From positions 2,918,341 through 2,982,340 of the forward strand of contig KV748182.1 of the NCBI GenBank assembly GCA_001692895.1: DNA of 64,000 nt, given 5' to 3'. The translations under genes were made by a program, and so were the position numbers. The notes below the pieces were generated by a model. The model was not told the DNA's origin and made no database searches. It was given only the letters and a program-made list of their open reading frames with translations. Shown here piece by piece: positions 1 through 13,000 of this stretch. Origin of the DNA: Cenococcum geophilum 1.58 (taxonomy: Eukaryota; Ascomycota; Dothideomycetes; Gloniales; Gloniaceae). The number at the start of each line of letters is the position of its first letter. The first letter of the stretch is position 1.

Positions 1-3000
1 CTATACCTAGTCCTAAACTTAAACCTAAATAAAAAACTATGGAGAATCTAAGCGAGCTTAGCACCCTAGATATCCGCATAATTAGAGCTACCTCGCTAGC
101 GTAACTTGCTAAGAAACCTAAATATACAATCTTTGCTGTCACTATAGCTGATATTAAAAAGGCCTTAGTACTAAAGAAGTACACTAACCCTGCTATAAAG
201 GTACTAGTAGAGTATTATAACCGCCTAGAGGTATTCTTATAAAAGGAAGCTAATAAGCTACTGGAATACCGATTATATAACCATAAGATTATATTTAAAG
301 AAGGAAAGTAGCCTAGATTTAGACCCCTATATAGGATATCCTAAAACAAACTTTAAGTACTATAAAAGTATTTAAACAAGAACCTAAGTAAAGGATTTAT
401 TAGAGCAAGCTCGTCGCCTATAGCCGTATTAGTAATCTTCGTTAAGAAACCTAGCCGCGGTCTGCGCTTCTATATAGACTACTAAGCTCTTAACGCCGTT
501 ACCGTTAAGAACTAATATCCAATCCCGTTAATATAAGAGACGCTAAACTAACTAAATAAGGCTCATTACTACATAAAGCTCAATATTATTTTTACATTTA
601 ACCGTCTCCGCATTGTAAAAGGAGATAAATAGCTTACTGCATTTCGCACCCAATATGGACTATTTAAATACTTAGTAATACCCTTTAGCCTTATAAACGC
701 TCTAAGCTCGTTTTAACATTATATAAATAATACCCTACGCCCCTACCTAGATATCTTCTGCACTGCTTATATTAATAATATTTTAATATATAGTAATAAC
801 CTAACTAAATATCGGAAATACGTTAACCTTATTTTATAAGCCCTATACAGAGCTAGTTTATAATTAGATATAGATAAATGCGAGTTTTATAAAACGGAAG
901 TTCTATACTTTAAACTCCTTATTTTTATAAATAATATATAAATAGACCTAAAGAAAGTTAAAGTAATTATAAACTAGCAAGAACTTAAGAACGTTAAGGA
1001 CGTAAAAGCCTTTATAGGATTTACTAATTTCTACTAACGGTTTATTAATAACTTCTCCGCCCTAGTTTTACCCCTTATAGCTTTAACCTAAAAGAATAAA
1101 GTTTTTATTTTTAATAAGGAATATAAGAAAGCCTTCGCCTATCTAAAGGTTATATTTACTACTGCGCCTATACTCTAACACTTTAACCTAAACTAAATAA
1201 GTGTTATAGAAGCCAACTTACCTAACTACGTTATTAAAGGTATTCTGTCTCAATATAATAAGAATGAAGTATTATACCCTATAGCATACTTCTTAAAATA
1301 ATTAAGCCTAGCTAAATATAACTACGAGATCTACAATAAAGAATTATTAGCTATTATTAGATGTTTTAAATAATAGCGACCTAAACTAGAAGGTGCTAAA
1401 TTTCTAATTAAGGTCCTTAGCGACTATAAGAACCTATAGTACTTCACAACCATAAAACAGCTAAGTTATTATTAGGCCCGCTAGTTAGAATATCTGTCTT
1501 ATTTCCAATTCTTAATTATATACCGCCTAAGCATTTAAAGTTAAAAGCTTAACGCCCTAACCTAACGCTTATAAGACGCGCTAGCCCTAAAAAAAGCGTA
1601 CTCTTACTAAAATCAGACCCTACTTCGCCCTAAACTATTTAACCCTCCCACTAAAGACCTTACGGTATACGTTCTTGAAATAACTAACCGATTAATTAAA
1701 TAGATTATAGTTAATAAATACCTAAATAACGAGTTTATCTAGGAGACGCTTAAGCTAATACACAATAGCATTAGACGTTTTAAAAAGATTTCTTTAAGTA
1801 AATATAAAGCCTATAGAAACCACTTATATTACTAGAACCGCCTAGTTATACCTAACTATAACAAACTTAGGCTTAAGCTCCTTAAGCATATATATAATCT
1901 ACTAGTAGCCAGCTACCTAGGCTAAAGAAAACCCCTAGAATTACTCTAATAAGAATACTATTAGCCGAATATGCATAATATAACACAAAGGTACGTCTTT
2001 AGCTGCTATATCTGCTGACGAGCTAAAGCTTTATATAAGACGTATAACGGCCTCCTAAAGCCACTACCTATTCCGGACCAAAGATAGAAGGATATCTTAA
2101 TTAACTTTATTGTTAACCTCCCCGTAAGTAAAGGTTATATAAATATTATAGTAATTATAGACTAGCTATCTAAGATAAGGTACTTAATCGCCTGCCCTAA
2201 TATATTAACGCCTACTATCGCCTAACTGTTTCTAGATTATGTATAGAAACTCCACAGACTTCCTAAAACGATTCTCTCTAACAAAGGCAGCTAGTTTATC
2301 TCTATATTTTAGAAAAAAACTAACTACCTAACTCTATATTAAAGCACTACTATTTACTATATATTACCGGAAATAGGTATTTAAACGGAATATATAAACG
2401 CTATAATAGAACAGTATATCCGGATATACACGTTGTATTTATAAGATAACTAGATTAACTAGCTTGCATTTACCAAGTTTACTATAAATAATTCCGTCTT
2501 CGAAACTATAAAGGTCTCCTCATTCTTAGCTAATTACGGCTAACACCTATAAATAGGTTTTAAACCTTTTAGCAATGTTTCTTACCCTACTTATTATGTC
2601 TTATAAGTTATAGAAGCAAATAAATTTATAAAAAAGATAGAGAAACTATAACGGTTTTTTACTAATAAAATAATATGGGCCAAATCTGTTTATAAAGCCG
2701 TAGCGAATAAGAAATAAACCCCAGTACCGGCTTATTAGATTAGTAACTTTGTCTAGCTAGATATAAGAAACCTAAATATAAAATGACCTATTAAGAAACT
2801 TAATTAAAAGAACGCTGGCCCTTATAAGATTAAGAAAATTATTTCCTTTTACGCCTACTAACTAATGCTCCCTAATACAGTTAAAATCCACCCTATATTC
2901 TATACGTTAGTCTTTTACCCTACTATCCCCGCATTAGACGCCCTACCTAGATAAATATAAGACCCTCCCCTACTAGTTAAAGTAGATAGTAAGAATAAGT

Positions 3001-3205
3001 ATTTTATTAAAAAAATTAATAATATTAAGTACAATAAACGGAAACGCTAGTATATATACCTTATAAAATAGAAAGGCTTTACTAAGCCTTTATAGGAACC
3101 CGTTAACTCTATAGGACTTATATAAGCTATAGAAGACTTTTATAAACTCCACCTAGAACTACTATAGCCCTATCTCGTAGAAGCTCGAGTTTAAAGGGGG
3201 GGTAC
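1..3205 (+). pseudogene. Ty3/gypsy chromovirus pol remnant (RT-RNase H-integrase-chromodomain)
   Basis: This is the 3' part of a Ty3/gypsy polyprotein, readable on the plus strand through many TAG/TAA stops. The reverse transcriptase begins near 390 ([19 protein letters not shown]) and its active site near 765-795 reads YINNIL where the family has YIDDIL. RNase H-like sequence lies at about 1,200-1,450 ([12 protein letters not shown]). The integrase zinc-binding Cys pair is near 2,000-2,020 and the integrase core runs from about 2,090 to 2,560. A chromodomain at about 2,940-3,170 (YLIK-stop-KGFTKP) marks it as a chromovirus, a group whose integrases target heterochromatin. Gag and the 5' LTR lie left of the window. 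The Asp-to-Asn and Gln/Trp-to-stop changes fit RIP. The element cannot be functional. Confidence 0.9.
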
Positions 3206-3553
3206 TATTATGGGATACTCTCGTAATACCTTATACACATCTACCTGTTTCCACTAACTTAGCAATTAGAGACTAACCGCGAAATAGCAATTTAACGGTA
3301 ATTTATGGCATTCTGCTATATTCTACTAAGTTCTACTAAATTTTACTAAGTTCTGTTAGGACTATAACCTAAACCCTATTCTGCCCTATATATATATTAA
3401 CTAAGCAACCAAGTTAACGATATATGCCCTTTCTTCTCGTTTTCCTACCTTCTTTCCTTATATAACGTCTTAACTTCTTATATAGTTTATGTATATAGCT
3501 TAATAATATCTACCTTGCTATATATTATCGCCGCTTATACTTACTCCGTAACA
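3206..3553 (+). repeat. 3' LTR of the first gypsy element
   Basis: A purine tract (aaaggggggg, about 3,194-3,202) directly follows the chromodomain and is the expected plus-strand priming site. The sequence after it begins tatta, as expected if an original TGTTA had been mutated, and ends taaca at 3,553, giving inverted LTR ends. LINE ORF1-like sequence starts immediately afterwards, so this element appears to have landed in a LINE-derived copy. The 5' LTR is outside the window, so the boundaries rest on the TG...CA logic alone. Confidence 0.6.
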
Positions 3554-4289
3554 CAGACCAGATTTAGCTCTATAGTTTTTACTATAGAGAATAAAGAAAA
3601 AAGACAAGAAATCCTTATGTAAAAAGAGATATTAATTGCAGGTATAGCTACTAAGGTAGTAAAATACCTCGAAGTCTCTCCTACTACGTAGTGCACTAGC
3701 TGCCAAAAATTTGGCCAAATAGGAGATAGATGCTCTACTAGAGCCTATAGATTTTATGCAGCTGTATATTTATCTAAAGACTACTTCTATTCTACTTATA
3801 TAATAATAGGCAAGCCCTATAAGCATACTATCCCTCTTTATATTAACTGTAAAGAAAACTACTTTATAAATAGTAAGGATTATAAGGTTCTAAAAGTAGC
3901 TAAGCTAGTAGGTAATACTAGCTTAAAAGGTTTCATAGAAGAATAAGATAAAACAAATAGGATTTTAGAAGGAGGTAACTTCTACTAAGCTCTTAGTAAA
4001 AAGATAGAAATAAATTGCAAAAGGATAGGGATAGGTGTTAGGATTTCCTATAGTTTCTCCTACCGTTTTCTTATTCCCTAGTAGTTACAGTACCTTAGTA
4101 TTTTATTAAGGAGCTATAAACCCTTAGGGGTTTATAAACTACTAGGATATAGCTACTGGTATATATTAAGCTGCCTAGAAAGGATTTATATATATATAGA
4201 ACTATAGCGCTATAGCCTAGAGGCTGCATGTATAATATTGTACGTAGTATAATATAATCGGATATATAAAAAATAAAAAATAAAAACTT
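3554..4289 (+). mobile_element. LINE-derived element, ORF1 zinc-knuckle end and 3' tail
   Basis: The plus strand encodes the C-terminal zinc-knuckle region of a Tad/I-type LINE ORF1 (CTSCQKFGQIGDRCS near 3,690-3,735, then INCKENYF near 3,840). A short 3' untranslated region follows and ends in an A-rich tail, gatatataaaaaataaaaa, at about 4,262-4,285. No endonuclease or reverse transcriptase lies between the knuckle and the tail. The same ORF1 and tail occur inverted at 45,716-47,831, and the tail alone at about 25,291-25,385. The 5' part is cut off by the adjoining gypsy LTR. Confidence 0.75.
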
Positions 4290-7080
4290 CTACTAGGTGC
4301 TATTTATGTATATACTTAGTGTCTCTATATCGCTTCTTATCTATTATCTAATATATCCTTATTAGATACTTATATTATCTAAACTCCTTTATAGTTTCTG
4401 TTCTGTTACGTCTTGTAAATGGGGTTTTAACGTTATTAAACCTTTTAACTACTGTATTAATTTTTTAATCTTTAGGCTAAATACTATGTTTACCTGAAAT
4501 TGCTATGGACCTTATTTGTTCTTTAAAATCTTAGCTTCCTAGAAATTGTCGTCCCATGCTTATTTATTTGTCTTTAAACTAAGCTGCTGCCCTTTCCTAT
4601 TAGTTTTAGTCTATTATAAGTTTTTAGGTATATCTTATCTTATCTTAAGAATCTTAAGCCTATAACCTTTTACCTTTTTTATGTAGTAAGTTAGTACTAG
4701 CAGTTATCTACTTGCTTAATCTTTTATTAATATTAATCTTTCCGTCTTATAAAGTAATAAATGCCGTATCTAACGGTGTTATAATGTCCGTTACTAAACT
4801 AGTCCCTATAATGGTTTTAGTCTCTACTTTTGTTGCGTATATAAGGTTTAAGTGCCCCTAGTTAGCCTCTTTTTCTTTCTTATTACTACTAATTAATAAG
4901 TACTTTAACTCTATTATTATTATTACTAATCTTTATCCGTATATTGCCGTAATATTTTAATCTAGCTTATAGAGTTAATCTTATTCTTTATCTAACTCTT
5001 TAGTTCCTTTAGGTCCTTATAACTTTAGCTCTTATAGCTAATAGCTTACGCCGTACTTAGCGTTCTTATAAATTTAGTATATGTTATTATAATAAAATAT
5101 AAAGTGTTTAATTAAACACTTCTTAGTCCAGCGTAATACACTTATATCCGTATTATTATACTCTAATAACCTTATACCCTTTACCGCGTAGTTGCTCTAA
5201 CTACCTCTGTAGTCTTTAGCAAAATAACCTTATTTTTTATAATTGATATAAGCTCCTAATTTAAACTATTTATTCTATTATAGAGTTCGCCTAAATATCT
5301 TTTACTACTAATATCCCTAGTTTAGCCTCTGCCCTTTAGTCCTATAATTACTTAATTTTTAACCTTTAGGTTTTTATAGTTTCTTACTCCATCTCTTAGA
5401 TTCTTTAGTACTACTTAGGTCTATTAGCTCTGGTCCGCCATTCTATAGTTTCTAACTTTATATCTACTATTACGTACTCTACGCCTTATATAACTATAAA
5501 ACTCTATCTTACCCTTTCTTAGCTTATTCCCTTTAATAGATTCTATTATTAATCTTAATTAACTAGTCGATTAATTCTTGTATAGTAGTCGCATCTTCTA
5601 TAAGAATTATTGCGTCCTAGACTTTAGCCTTAAGTCCTTGTTTATACTATGCTATAAGCGCCTTATTATTCCATTTAACTTATATTGCAAGCGTTTAAAA
5701 CTATATTATATACTTAATTGCTAAAGTACGTTATACTAGATTTTGGAGTTTTCTTTCCGCTGTAGTTGCTACCTTAGGGTCTCTAAATATCTATGTTAAC
5801 TATTCCGCGAACCTGTTCTAACTAGAGAATATATACCGTACTTCTTAATTAGTAGTTATTATACTATTTACCTATATTTCCATAAGGTAAGGTTTAAACC
5901 ACTTAAGTGCTCTCCCTAATAGGAATAGTCCTGCGTATGCTACTTAATCTATAACTATTACTAGTTTTACTTCTTTTTGTATAACCTTAAAGTGCATCTA
6001 TGTTGGAAATCCTTTAAGTTTTAGCTTTTTACCTGAGAATCGCTTAATTAAAGGTAACTTAACCTTAGCTGCTCTAATGCTATCAATTCTTTCTTTAAGT
6101 ACCCTATTATTATCTTGCAGTTAATCCACTATCTCCTATAACTATCCTGTTATAACTAGTTATAAGTTAGTGTCCCCTATGCTAGTATTCTGTAACGGAA
6201 TCCCCCGGAAGGTATATATTAGATAAGATAGTAAGAGGTTTTGCCTATGTCCTATCTATGTTCCATTTACGTCCTAGGAGATACGGTTAGGTAGATAAGG
6301 GGCGAAGGGTTTTGCTAGCGTCTTAGAAGGATTATATAGGGAGCTAGTTCTCCTCTAGAGAAAAGCTAGCAATTAGTCTCTAAATAGAAGAGGTTAGAAA
6401 GCATTTATCCTTTATTTATAAAGATCGTTCTACCTTAACTTATCTTCTACTTACCTGTAACTCTTATTCTATACTATTAATTAGATAATTATACGTTCTA
6501 GTCAAACTGGCCTCTTATATATCCCTGCTAGTACCTAAGGTTATTACTACTATTAACGGCGTTATAACTGGTGCTTTTAGTAGTATATTGTTTAACTTTA
6601 TTAATACTATAACTAGGTAGTAAATATATAATAAAGTCTTATAGGAAATACTATAGTAGACTAGCTAATAGGCTAAATGTATAAGTAAATAAGAAGTTAA
6701 TAATATAAATAATAACTAGTAGAGTAGTTACCTAATAGATTAACTCTAATTGTATTCTAAGATTTACTATAAGAAAAGAAACTATCTAGGTGGGGACTAT
6801 AGGTCCTTAAATACACATCCATACTCCTAAGAAAGTTATTACTCTATCTACTCTATCTACTCTATTTACTCTATTATAGATTATATAGATTATATAGATT
6901 ATATAAATCATATTATATAACCTTGCTTACCGTTCCTCGTTATATAGCTCCACTAGTTCTATCCTAGACCGTGCCCTTATTAACCAACTAGCTTCTTTTA
7001 TCTCTTCTCTAAGTAGTTATAACATTGTACTTAAAGCGTCCGTAATAATAGTCCCTAAATTACTATTTAACACCTTATAA
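4290..7080 (-). mobile_element. Inverted gypsy gag/LTR fragment (same family as 57,042-62,907)
   Basis: The reverse complement matches the copy starting at about 57,042 for its whole length: the LTR/leader (for example ttataactacttagagaag near 7,000-7,024), the gag N-terminal region near 6,600-6,700 and the Cys-poor gag block near 5,050-5,110. The homology runs out at about 7,080 at one end and at the LINE tail near 4,290 at the other. Only LTR, leader and gag are present, so this is a truncated copy. Stop codons are dense. The ends are set by where similarity stops, and I did not recognise a target-site duplication. Confidence 0.7.
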
Positions 7081-7690
7081 GAAGAAGATCTTATAGAATG
7101 GACTAAGCTTAAGATTAAGGAATATATGGCAACTAGAGGAAAGTTTACCTTAGGATAAATTAACTACCTTCTTAAGAATAACTTTGCCAGTACTACTATT
7201 ATTAAAACCCTAATCTTAATCTTACTAACTATAAACTCTACCCTACTTACGATACCACCTATAAACTCTATCCTACCTATAATACTACCTATATAACCTA
7301 TCTTATTGGCATAATAAAATTAGCCTTATATTAATCTACTAATAATAATAGGATTATCTAAACAGAACCAAAACTAGGGTTTTAGTAAGGAGTTAATAAA
7401 CCTTATAAAGATATATATAGAAGACAACAAGTACAGCGGAGAAGATAACAATTTTAACTTTAAACTTACTATCTTTTATAACCTCTATAGTAGAGCTAAC
7501 GTACCCTAAGAAGCTAAAGTTAAAGCCTACCCAATAATGTTATGCGGCTTAACACTTAACCACTACTATACTAATTTTAAGAACGTTACTCTAACCCTTT
7601 TATTTAACTAAATCTGTAACGCTATATGTAATTACTTTAAGGGACCTATTAGCGACTTAGTTAATCGAGGTATAAGTACGGCAAAAGGGT
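7081..7690 (+). pseudogene. copia gag fragment
   Basis: A plus-strand reading around 7,420-7,650 (KYSGEDNNFNFKLTIF, then YYTNFKN and NYFKGP) matches the gag region of the complete copia element at 43,640-43,880. Only this part of gag is present. The stretch between 7,081 and about 7,370 is AT-rich, has a partial open frame, and was not identified. No LTR is attached. The fragment ends where the putative LTR of element G begins. Confidence 0.65.
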
Positions 7691-7938
7691 CGCGTAAGCC
7701 TATACGATTAGATTGTCTATAAATAAGGATCTAAAGCTAGAGAAAGGGAAGGAGACAGAGGGTAGCGCCGCTTAACGTTATATATAATCCTCTGGTTATA
7801 TAATAGTAGTTATTTAAAACTATATAAAACTATCCGCGACTGTCTATAACTATCTACTATAATCCACTAATACTTATTAGCTATAATCTACTAGTTTCTA
7901 TCAGCTATAATCCACTAGTTTCTACCAGCGCTATAATA
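7691..7938 (-). repeat. Putative 3' LTR of gypsy element G
   Basis: On the minus strand the chromodomain end of element G is followed by a purine tract (agagggggggggtaa, about 7,939-7,953) and then by tattatagcgctgg. That start is consistent with an LTR whose TG has mutated to TA. The region contains three short direct repeats of the type ataatccactagtttcta (about 7,858-7,930). The far end is not defined and no matching 5' LTR was found, so this is a positional call. Confidence 0.4.
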
Positions 7939-8490
7939 TTACCCCCCCCCCTCTAAAAAAGCCTGCCCTTAGGCTTTATACGTCCGTATTATATTTATAG
8001 GGTATTCTTCTCTTTATACTTAATAGGCAGCTTATTATCTTTGCTATTCTAGCACTTTATCTACTTATTAAGGTACTTTAGGGGTCTAGGTTTATTAGGG
8101 TAATAATTATAAAACTTTTAAAGCTTATAGGGACTACCTATAAAGTTCTATATAGGGTACTAAGTAGGGTCTAGGTTATACCCTTTCTAACTAATATAAT
8201 ATTTTAACGTTCCCCTTATAAGCTTACAGGTCAGTATTTCTTTAATTTCCTATTTATTGTCGCCATTAACTTAGATTGGTAGGGGAGGTTTATTCTTTTA
8301 TCTAGGTAATAGGTTATTTATAGCTTTCCGCAGTTTATCCGGAGAGAAAATAGGATAAACTTTAATTGAATTTAGGAGCTTTACTTTATATAGGTTACTT
8401 ATCTTCTTAAGGACCTTATATAGTTCTACTATCTAATAGTTTAGCTTACGACTAGGTCGTTCCGTCTTTTAGTTCTTTATTATAACCTAA
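7939..8490 (-). pseudogene. Chromodomain end of gypsy element G pol
   Basis: The minus strand encodes the C-terminus of a chromovirus pol: ISxKGYNLDPTxYPI, then a SPYKL...FYNYYPNKPRPLKYLN stretch, the usual ending of a fungal chromodomain (about 8,240-8,050). The rest of this pol lies at 15,317-17,722 and 24,648-25,290. The copy was split by insertion of element C, whose CCTAA duplication begins at 8,486. Confidence 0.75.
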
Positions 8491-8716
8491 TGTTAGGTAA
8501 AACCTAAGTAGATAGCTATATAGCCGCAAGGTACGGGCGACCCTAGGGCAACCTAGGGGTGACTTGCCCGTGAGGTACGTGCTCTGTATATATCTAAGGA
8601 AAACCCTTCCTACCTCGCATACAGACTCCTCCTTTTTCCCTTAAGGATTCGTCTCTATCTATATAATACACCTATTGTTTTATTATTGGACTCCCTATTT
8701 ACATATTTACCTTATA
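8491..8716 (+). repeat. 5' LTR of gypsy C
   Basis: This 226-bp direct repeat is near-identical to 15,086-15,311, differing mostly by C/T and G/A changes, as RIP would leave. It contains a tatataatacacc TATA-like segment near 8,660 and starts with TG. The C-to-T change at its end gives tata instead of taca. Confidence 0.92.
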
Positions 8717-8768
8717 TTTAAATCCTTACCAATCCCCTTAAGAGGATAGCCGGTTTAATTTTTCTATA

Positions 8769-10060
8769 ATGCCTCTAAAAAGAAAACCGACGCCTATACC
8801 TAACAGTAATACGCTAGCAATGCAACCGCAGAATGCCTTAGGATCTAGTGTAGGCAAAACCGCTAGAAGCATACTAGTAGCATCTAAGCTATTTTCTAAA
8901 TCTTAAAACGATTAGATATCTATAAACGCTAAAAACTAGTTTAACTTATATACCTAGGCTTAATAGGAGCTTAGTAAGGTTACTAGCGTCCTACCTAATA
9001 CCGCTAATATAAAGGAGCTAGATAAGCTGGCTAAGAAAATAGCTAACTTACGGAGTATTATTAATTTAATAAAGCCCTTCTGTTACCTCTTTAGTAAAGA
9101 GTATAAGTTATATGGCGAACGTATACGCTAATTAAATCTTAACGCCTTAGTTAAGAAGTTACTACCTAATATTAGTGGTACTACTTAACAGCATTTTAAC
9201 CGGTGGATTGCCGCAGTTAAAACCCGATTTAAGGTTAATAACGCTAACTATAACTGTAAGCGACGCACGCGCTAGGCCATTAAAGGTCTTATAAAAAAGA
9301 AGATAATCGCCTAACTAGTTTATTGCCGGTTAGGCACTAAGGATAAGGGTCCTTTACTATAGGACGAATTTAAGACTATAGTCCAAGACTAAATTAGGAA
9401 CCCTATAGTGAGACGCTTTAATAACGCTATAATGTACTATACGGCTATTATAAAGGAGAACTAGAGGTTTAACGTCTTCCTAGCCTATATATATAGCTTA
9501 AAGGACCTCTTCTTATATACCCCTTTTATTAATCTTAAATAATAGGTAGACTTTTAGTTCTTATATCTCCTAGCCTACCTATAAGTAGAGCTCTTCCGCC
9601 AGAACTTCGCCTAATAGGTAAAAACCGCTAAAGACCTCTTTAACAAAATCCGCTATATAGAGTAATTGCTTAATACTATAAAGCTCGCGGAAGATCGCTT
9701 AAGTAATAGCGGCAAATTATTGTATACGAAGCGCGGTCGCAGCATAGGCTCTATAGACTTAGGCTTAGGGAATAAAACCTAAAAAGGGCGACGCTTTTCT
9801 AAGTAAACTCCCGGGGAGACCACCTAAAAGCTAGATAGCTTAAGGGACCCCCCAGACGCTAGTGCTACGCAGGCGAGTTAAAGGACCGTAGGCGGCCACT
9901 ATAAGGAACACTAGAAGCAGGCTAATAAAGAGAAGTTAGCTCGGCCTTTAGAAAACCTAAAGCCCTAGTAGCGCATCTCTCTTAACTGCAACTAGGGCCT
10001 AATATAAAGGGAGAGAAGAAACGTATTATGGTATACATTGCAATAAATACGCCCTAGGGC
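8769..10060 (+). pseudogene. gag of gypsy C
   Basis: A plausible gag start codon lies at 8,769 (MPLKRKPTPIPNSNTLAMQP), 52 bases after the 5' LTR. The frame continues with RIP-type stops through a helical capsid-like region. It reaches a decayed zinc knuckle near 9,975-10,030, where a CxxC-like NCN and basic RERRN residues remain. Gag would package element RNA in the cytoplasm. The protein cannot be made, because stops appear from about codon 46 onward. Confidence 0.65.
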
Positions 10061-13000
10061 GAAGTCCGCCTATATGCTTTATACGATAATAGGTACCAAA
10101 TTAACCTTATTAATTAAGATATCGTCTATAGGTTTAACCTGCCTATACGCTACGCGCTACGTTTATGTAAACCTATTATATATTTCCTTAATAGTAACTA
10201 AATAACAATCTAGGATGCTTATAATCTGATGGTTACTACTAGCGACTTCTAGGGTACCTCTCGCACTATCGGCCCGCAGACCTTTTAGGGCGGCTTATTT
10301 AATAGTTATAATATAGTTCTTAGATAGGATTAACTTGCGGAAGTAGATTTATTAATTAGCTTCTATTCTAGATAGTTTATCTAGGGTACTTTAAACCCTA
10401 GACGCCTCTAAATAGTCACCCTTAACGCTCTCCTAGTAAACATTAAGGCTAGTAAAATAGTCTATTCGCTATAGCTAGAAGACTCCTTCTTTACGCCGGT
10501 TATAAATATAATAGAGGACCTATTATTACTAGTAGTGAGTACCCGTGCAGACCCTCTAGATATAAAGATACCGGTTATAAATATAGTAGAGGACCTGCCG
10601 TCACTAGTAGCGAGTACCTATAGAGACCCTCCGGTGCTAGCGCAGATCACTTATACATAAGGGGGAGGTAATTAAAACCCCAAAACTATTAAGTATACTA
10701 TAGTAGAGCTGTATGCACTTTTAGTGCAAGTATACCTATAAAACGCATATTAGCTGCATCCTTCTCTCTACTAGCTCCCGGAAGCACACTATTATATAAT
10801 AATTACTTTAACCTTTATAGCCCCCGGCCTGTTAGATATATATAAGGAGGAAATTAATATCTTCTCTAATAAGCTAGCAAGTATACCACCGCAGAACTCT
10901 AAGTACGACTATATAATTGACTTAGAAGAAGGCAAGACGCTACTGTAAATACCCCTCTATAACCTCTTATAGAAAGAGTTATAGATCTTATAAGAGTACC
11001 TAGACAGTGCTTTTTAAAAAGGGCTAAATTAGGCCCAGTAAGTCGCCTACTAGAGCGCCCATCCTCTTTATACTGAAAGTAGACGGTATAATATAGCTAT
11101 GCGTTGACTATAGACGCCTAAATAAGATTACAATTAAAAACCGGTACCCCCTACCGCTAGTCGGCAAACTCTTTAATAGGCTTAGCTATGCGAAGATATT
11201 TATAAAGCTAAATCTTTGTAATACGTACTATAGGATTTATATTAAAAAGGGAGACAAATAGAAGACTATATTTAAGACATATTACGGTCACTTTAAGTAC
11301 CTAGTAATGCCCTTTAGTCTTACTAATACTCCTATAACTTTCTAGAGCTATATTTATAAAGCTCTAAAACCCCTAGTAGATACTATCTACGTAGTTTACC
11401 TAGATAATATTCTTATCTACTTAAATGATAAGGATAAGCACGTTAAGCATGTTAAGCAGGTACTATAACAGCTTCGCGCTTGGGGCCTATACGCTAAACT
11501 ATTAAAATATATCTTTTATACTAAGAACGTTAAGTTCCTAAGCTTTATTATTACCCCTAGGAGTATTATAATAGACCCTAACTACGTAAAAGCTATTAAG
11601 GAATGGCCTAAGCCTAAGTCCTATAGGGATATCTAGGTCTTTTTTAGCTTTACTAACTTCTATAGGCGATTTATCTAGAACTACTTAAATACCGCATACC
11701 CCCTATACGCATATCTTGTATAAGTATATCATAACCCGACGTTAAATAGGGAGAAGAAGAAGAAGCGTAAGTTAAAAGGGCCGACTAAATGGTATTAACC
11801 CTGGTCCTAGCCTAATGACACATAGTAGGCGTTCTGTAAGCTACGCGCTGCGTTTATATAGGCTCCTCTACTTTACTACTTTAACCCTAATTTACCCCTA
11901 ATAGTAATTACTGACGCTTCTAACTATGCCTATAGCGGTATACTTCTGTAGCCTTTAAGGTAAGGAAATTAACTCTACTAGCACCTAATTACCTATTATA
12001 GTTAAAAGCTTACTAGTTTAGAAGTATAGTATAATGCGCATAATAAAGAACTACTCGCTATAGTGTAATACTTTAAGACGTGGCGCTATTACCTTAAATA
12101 CGCCACGCATATAACGCGTATACTCTATGATTATAATAATCTTAGGTACTTTATAACTACTAAAAGCTTATCTACTTACTAGGCCTAGTACGCTAAGGAA
12201 CTAGCTAAGTTTAATTTTAAGATTAAATATAAGCTAGGTAAGATAAATTCTACTAATATACTATCCCGGCGCCTGGATTATATTAAAGGCTTTAAAGATA
12301 GTAGTAAGAGGATAATCCTTAATACTATACTGCCTATATTACAGCAAAAGTTGTAGGTTATAGGCCTTATAGGCAGCCTTAGTGCTACTATACTAAACTA
12401 GTAAGTAATATGCGTGCAGTATATAAGTAACCCTTGTGAACTTAGCGCCGGCGGATAAGAGCGTCCTACTATTCTCTTTAAGACCACTCTAACTAACCTA
12501 ATAGCGCTTAACCCTAGGGAAGACCCCTTAGCCTAGGCTATAGTTCCCCGCAATAACCTAGTGAGTTACCTATATATCGCACGTTACTTCGCTAGCACTA
12601 ACTTTACGTAGAGTCTCGTGCCACGGCAAGAGGTAGTAATAGCTACTTTAGCTAAAACGGCGTTTACGGAATAACCCCCTAAGTTACTAGTTAATTTTAT
12701 TTATAGAGTATAAAAAAGGGACGCCTTTATACGCTCTATATATAATCAGTTAACTTAAAAACGAGTTCCTACTAGTAATAAGGACTATACCCTTAATAAT
12801 TAAGGACTCTTAAGGTAAAATAATAAAGTCTAGGTACCAAATTATATACTACTATAGCAGGAGATCCTTAAGCGGAATTATAATAATCCTATAGGCGGCC
12901 ACTATAGTTTTAATTATACTTTTAAGGTAATCGCGTAAAAGTACGCTTGGAACGGCCTTACCTAGGGCCTCTATAAATACCTAGATAATTATAATACCTA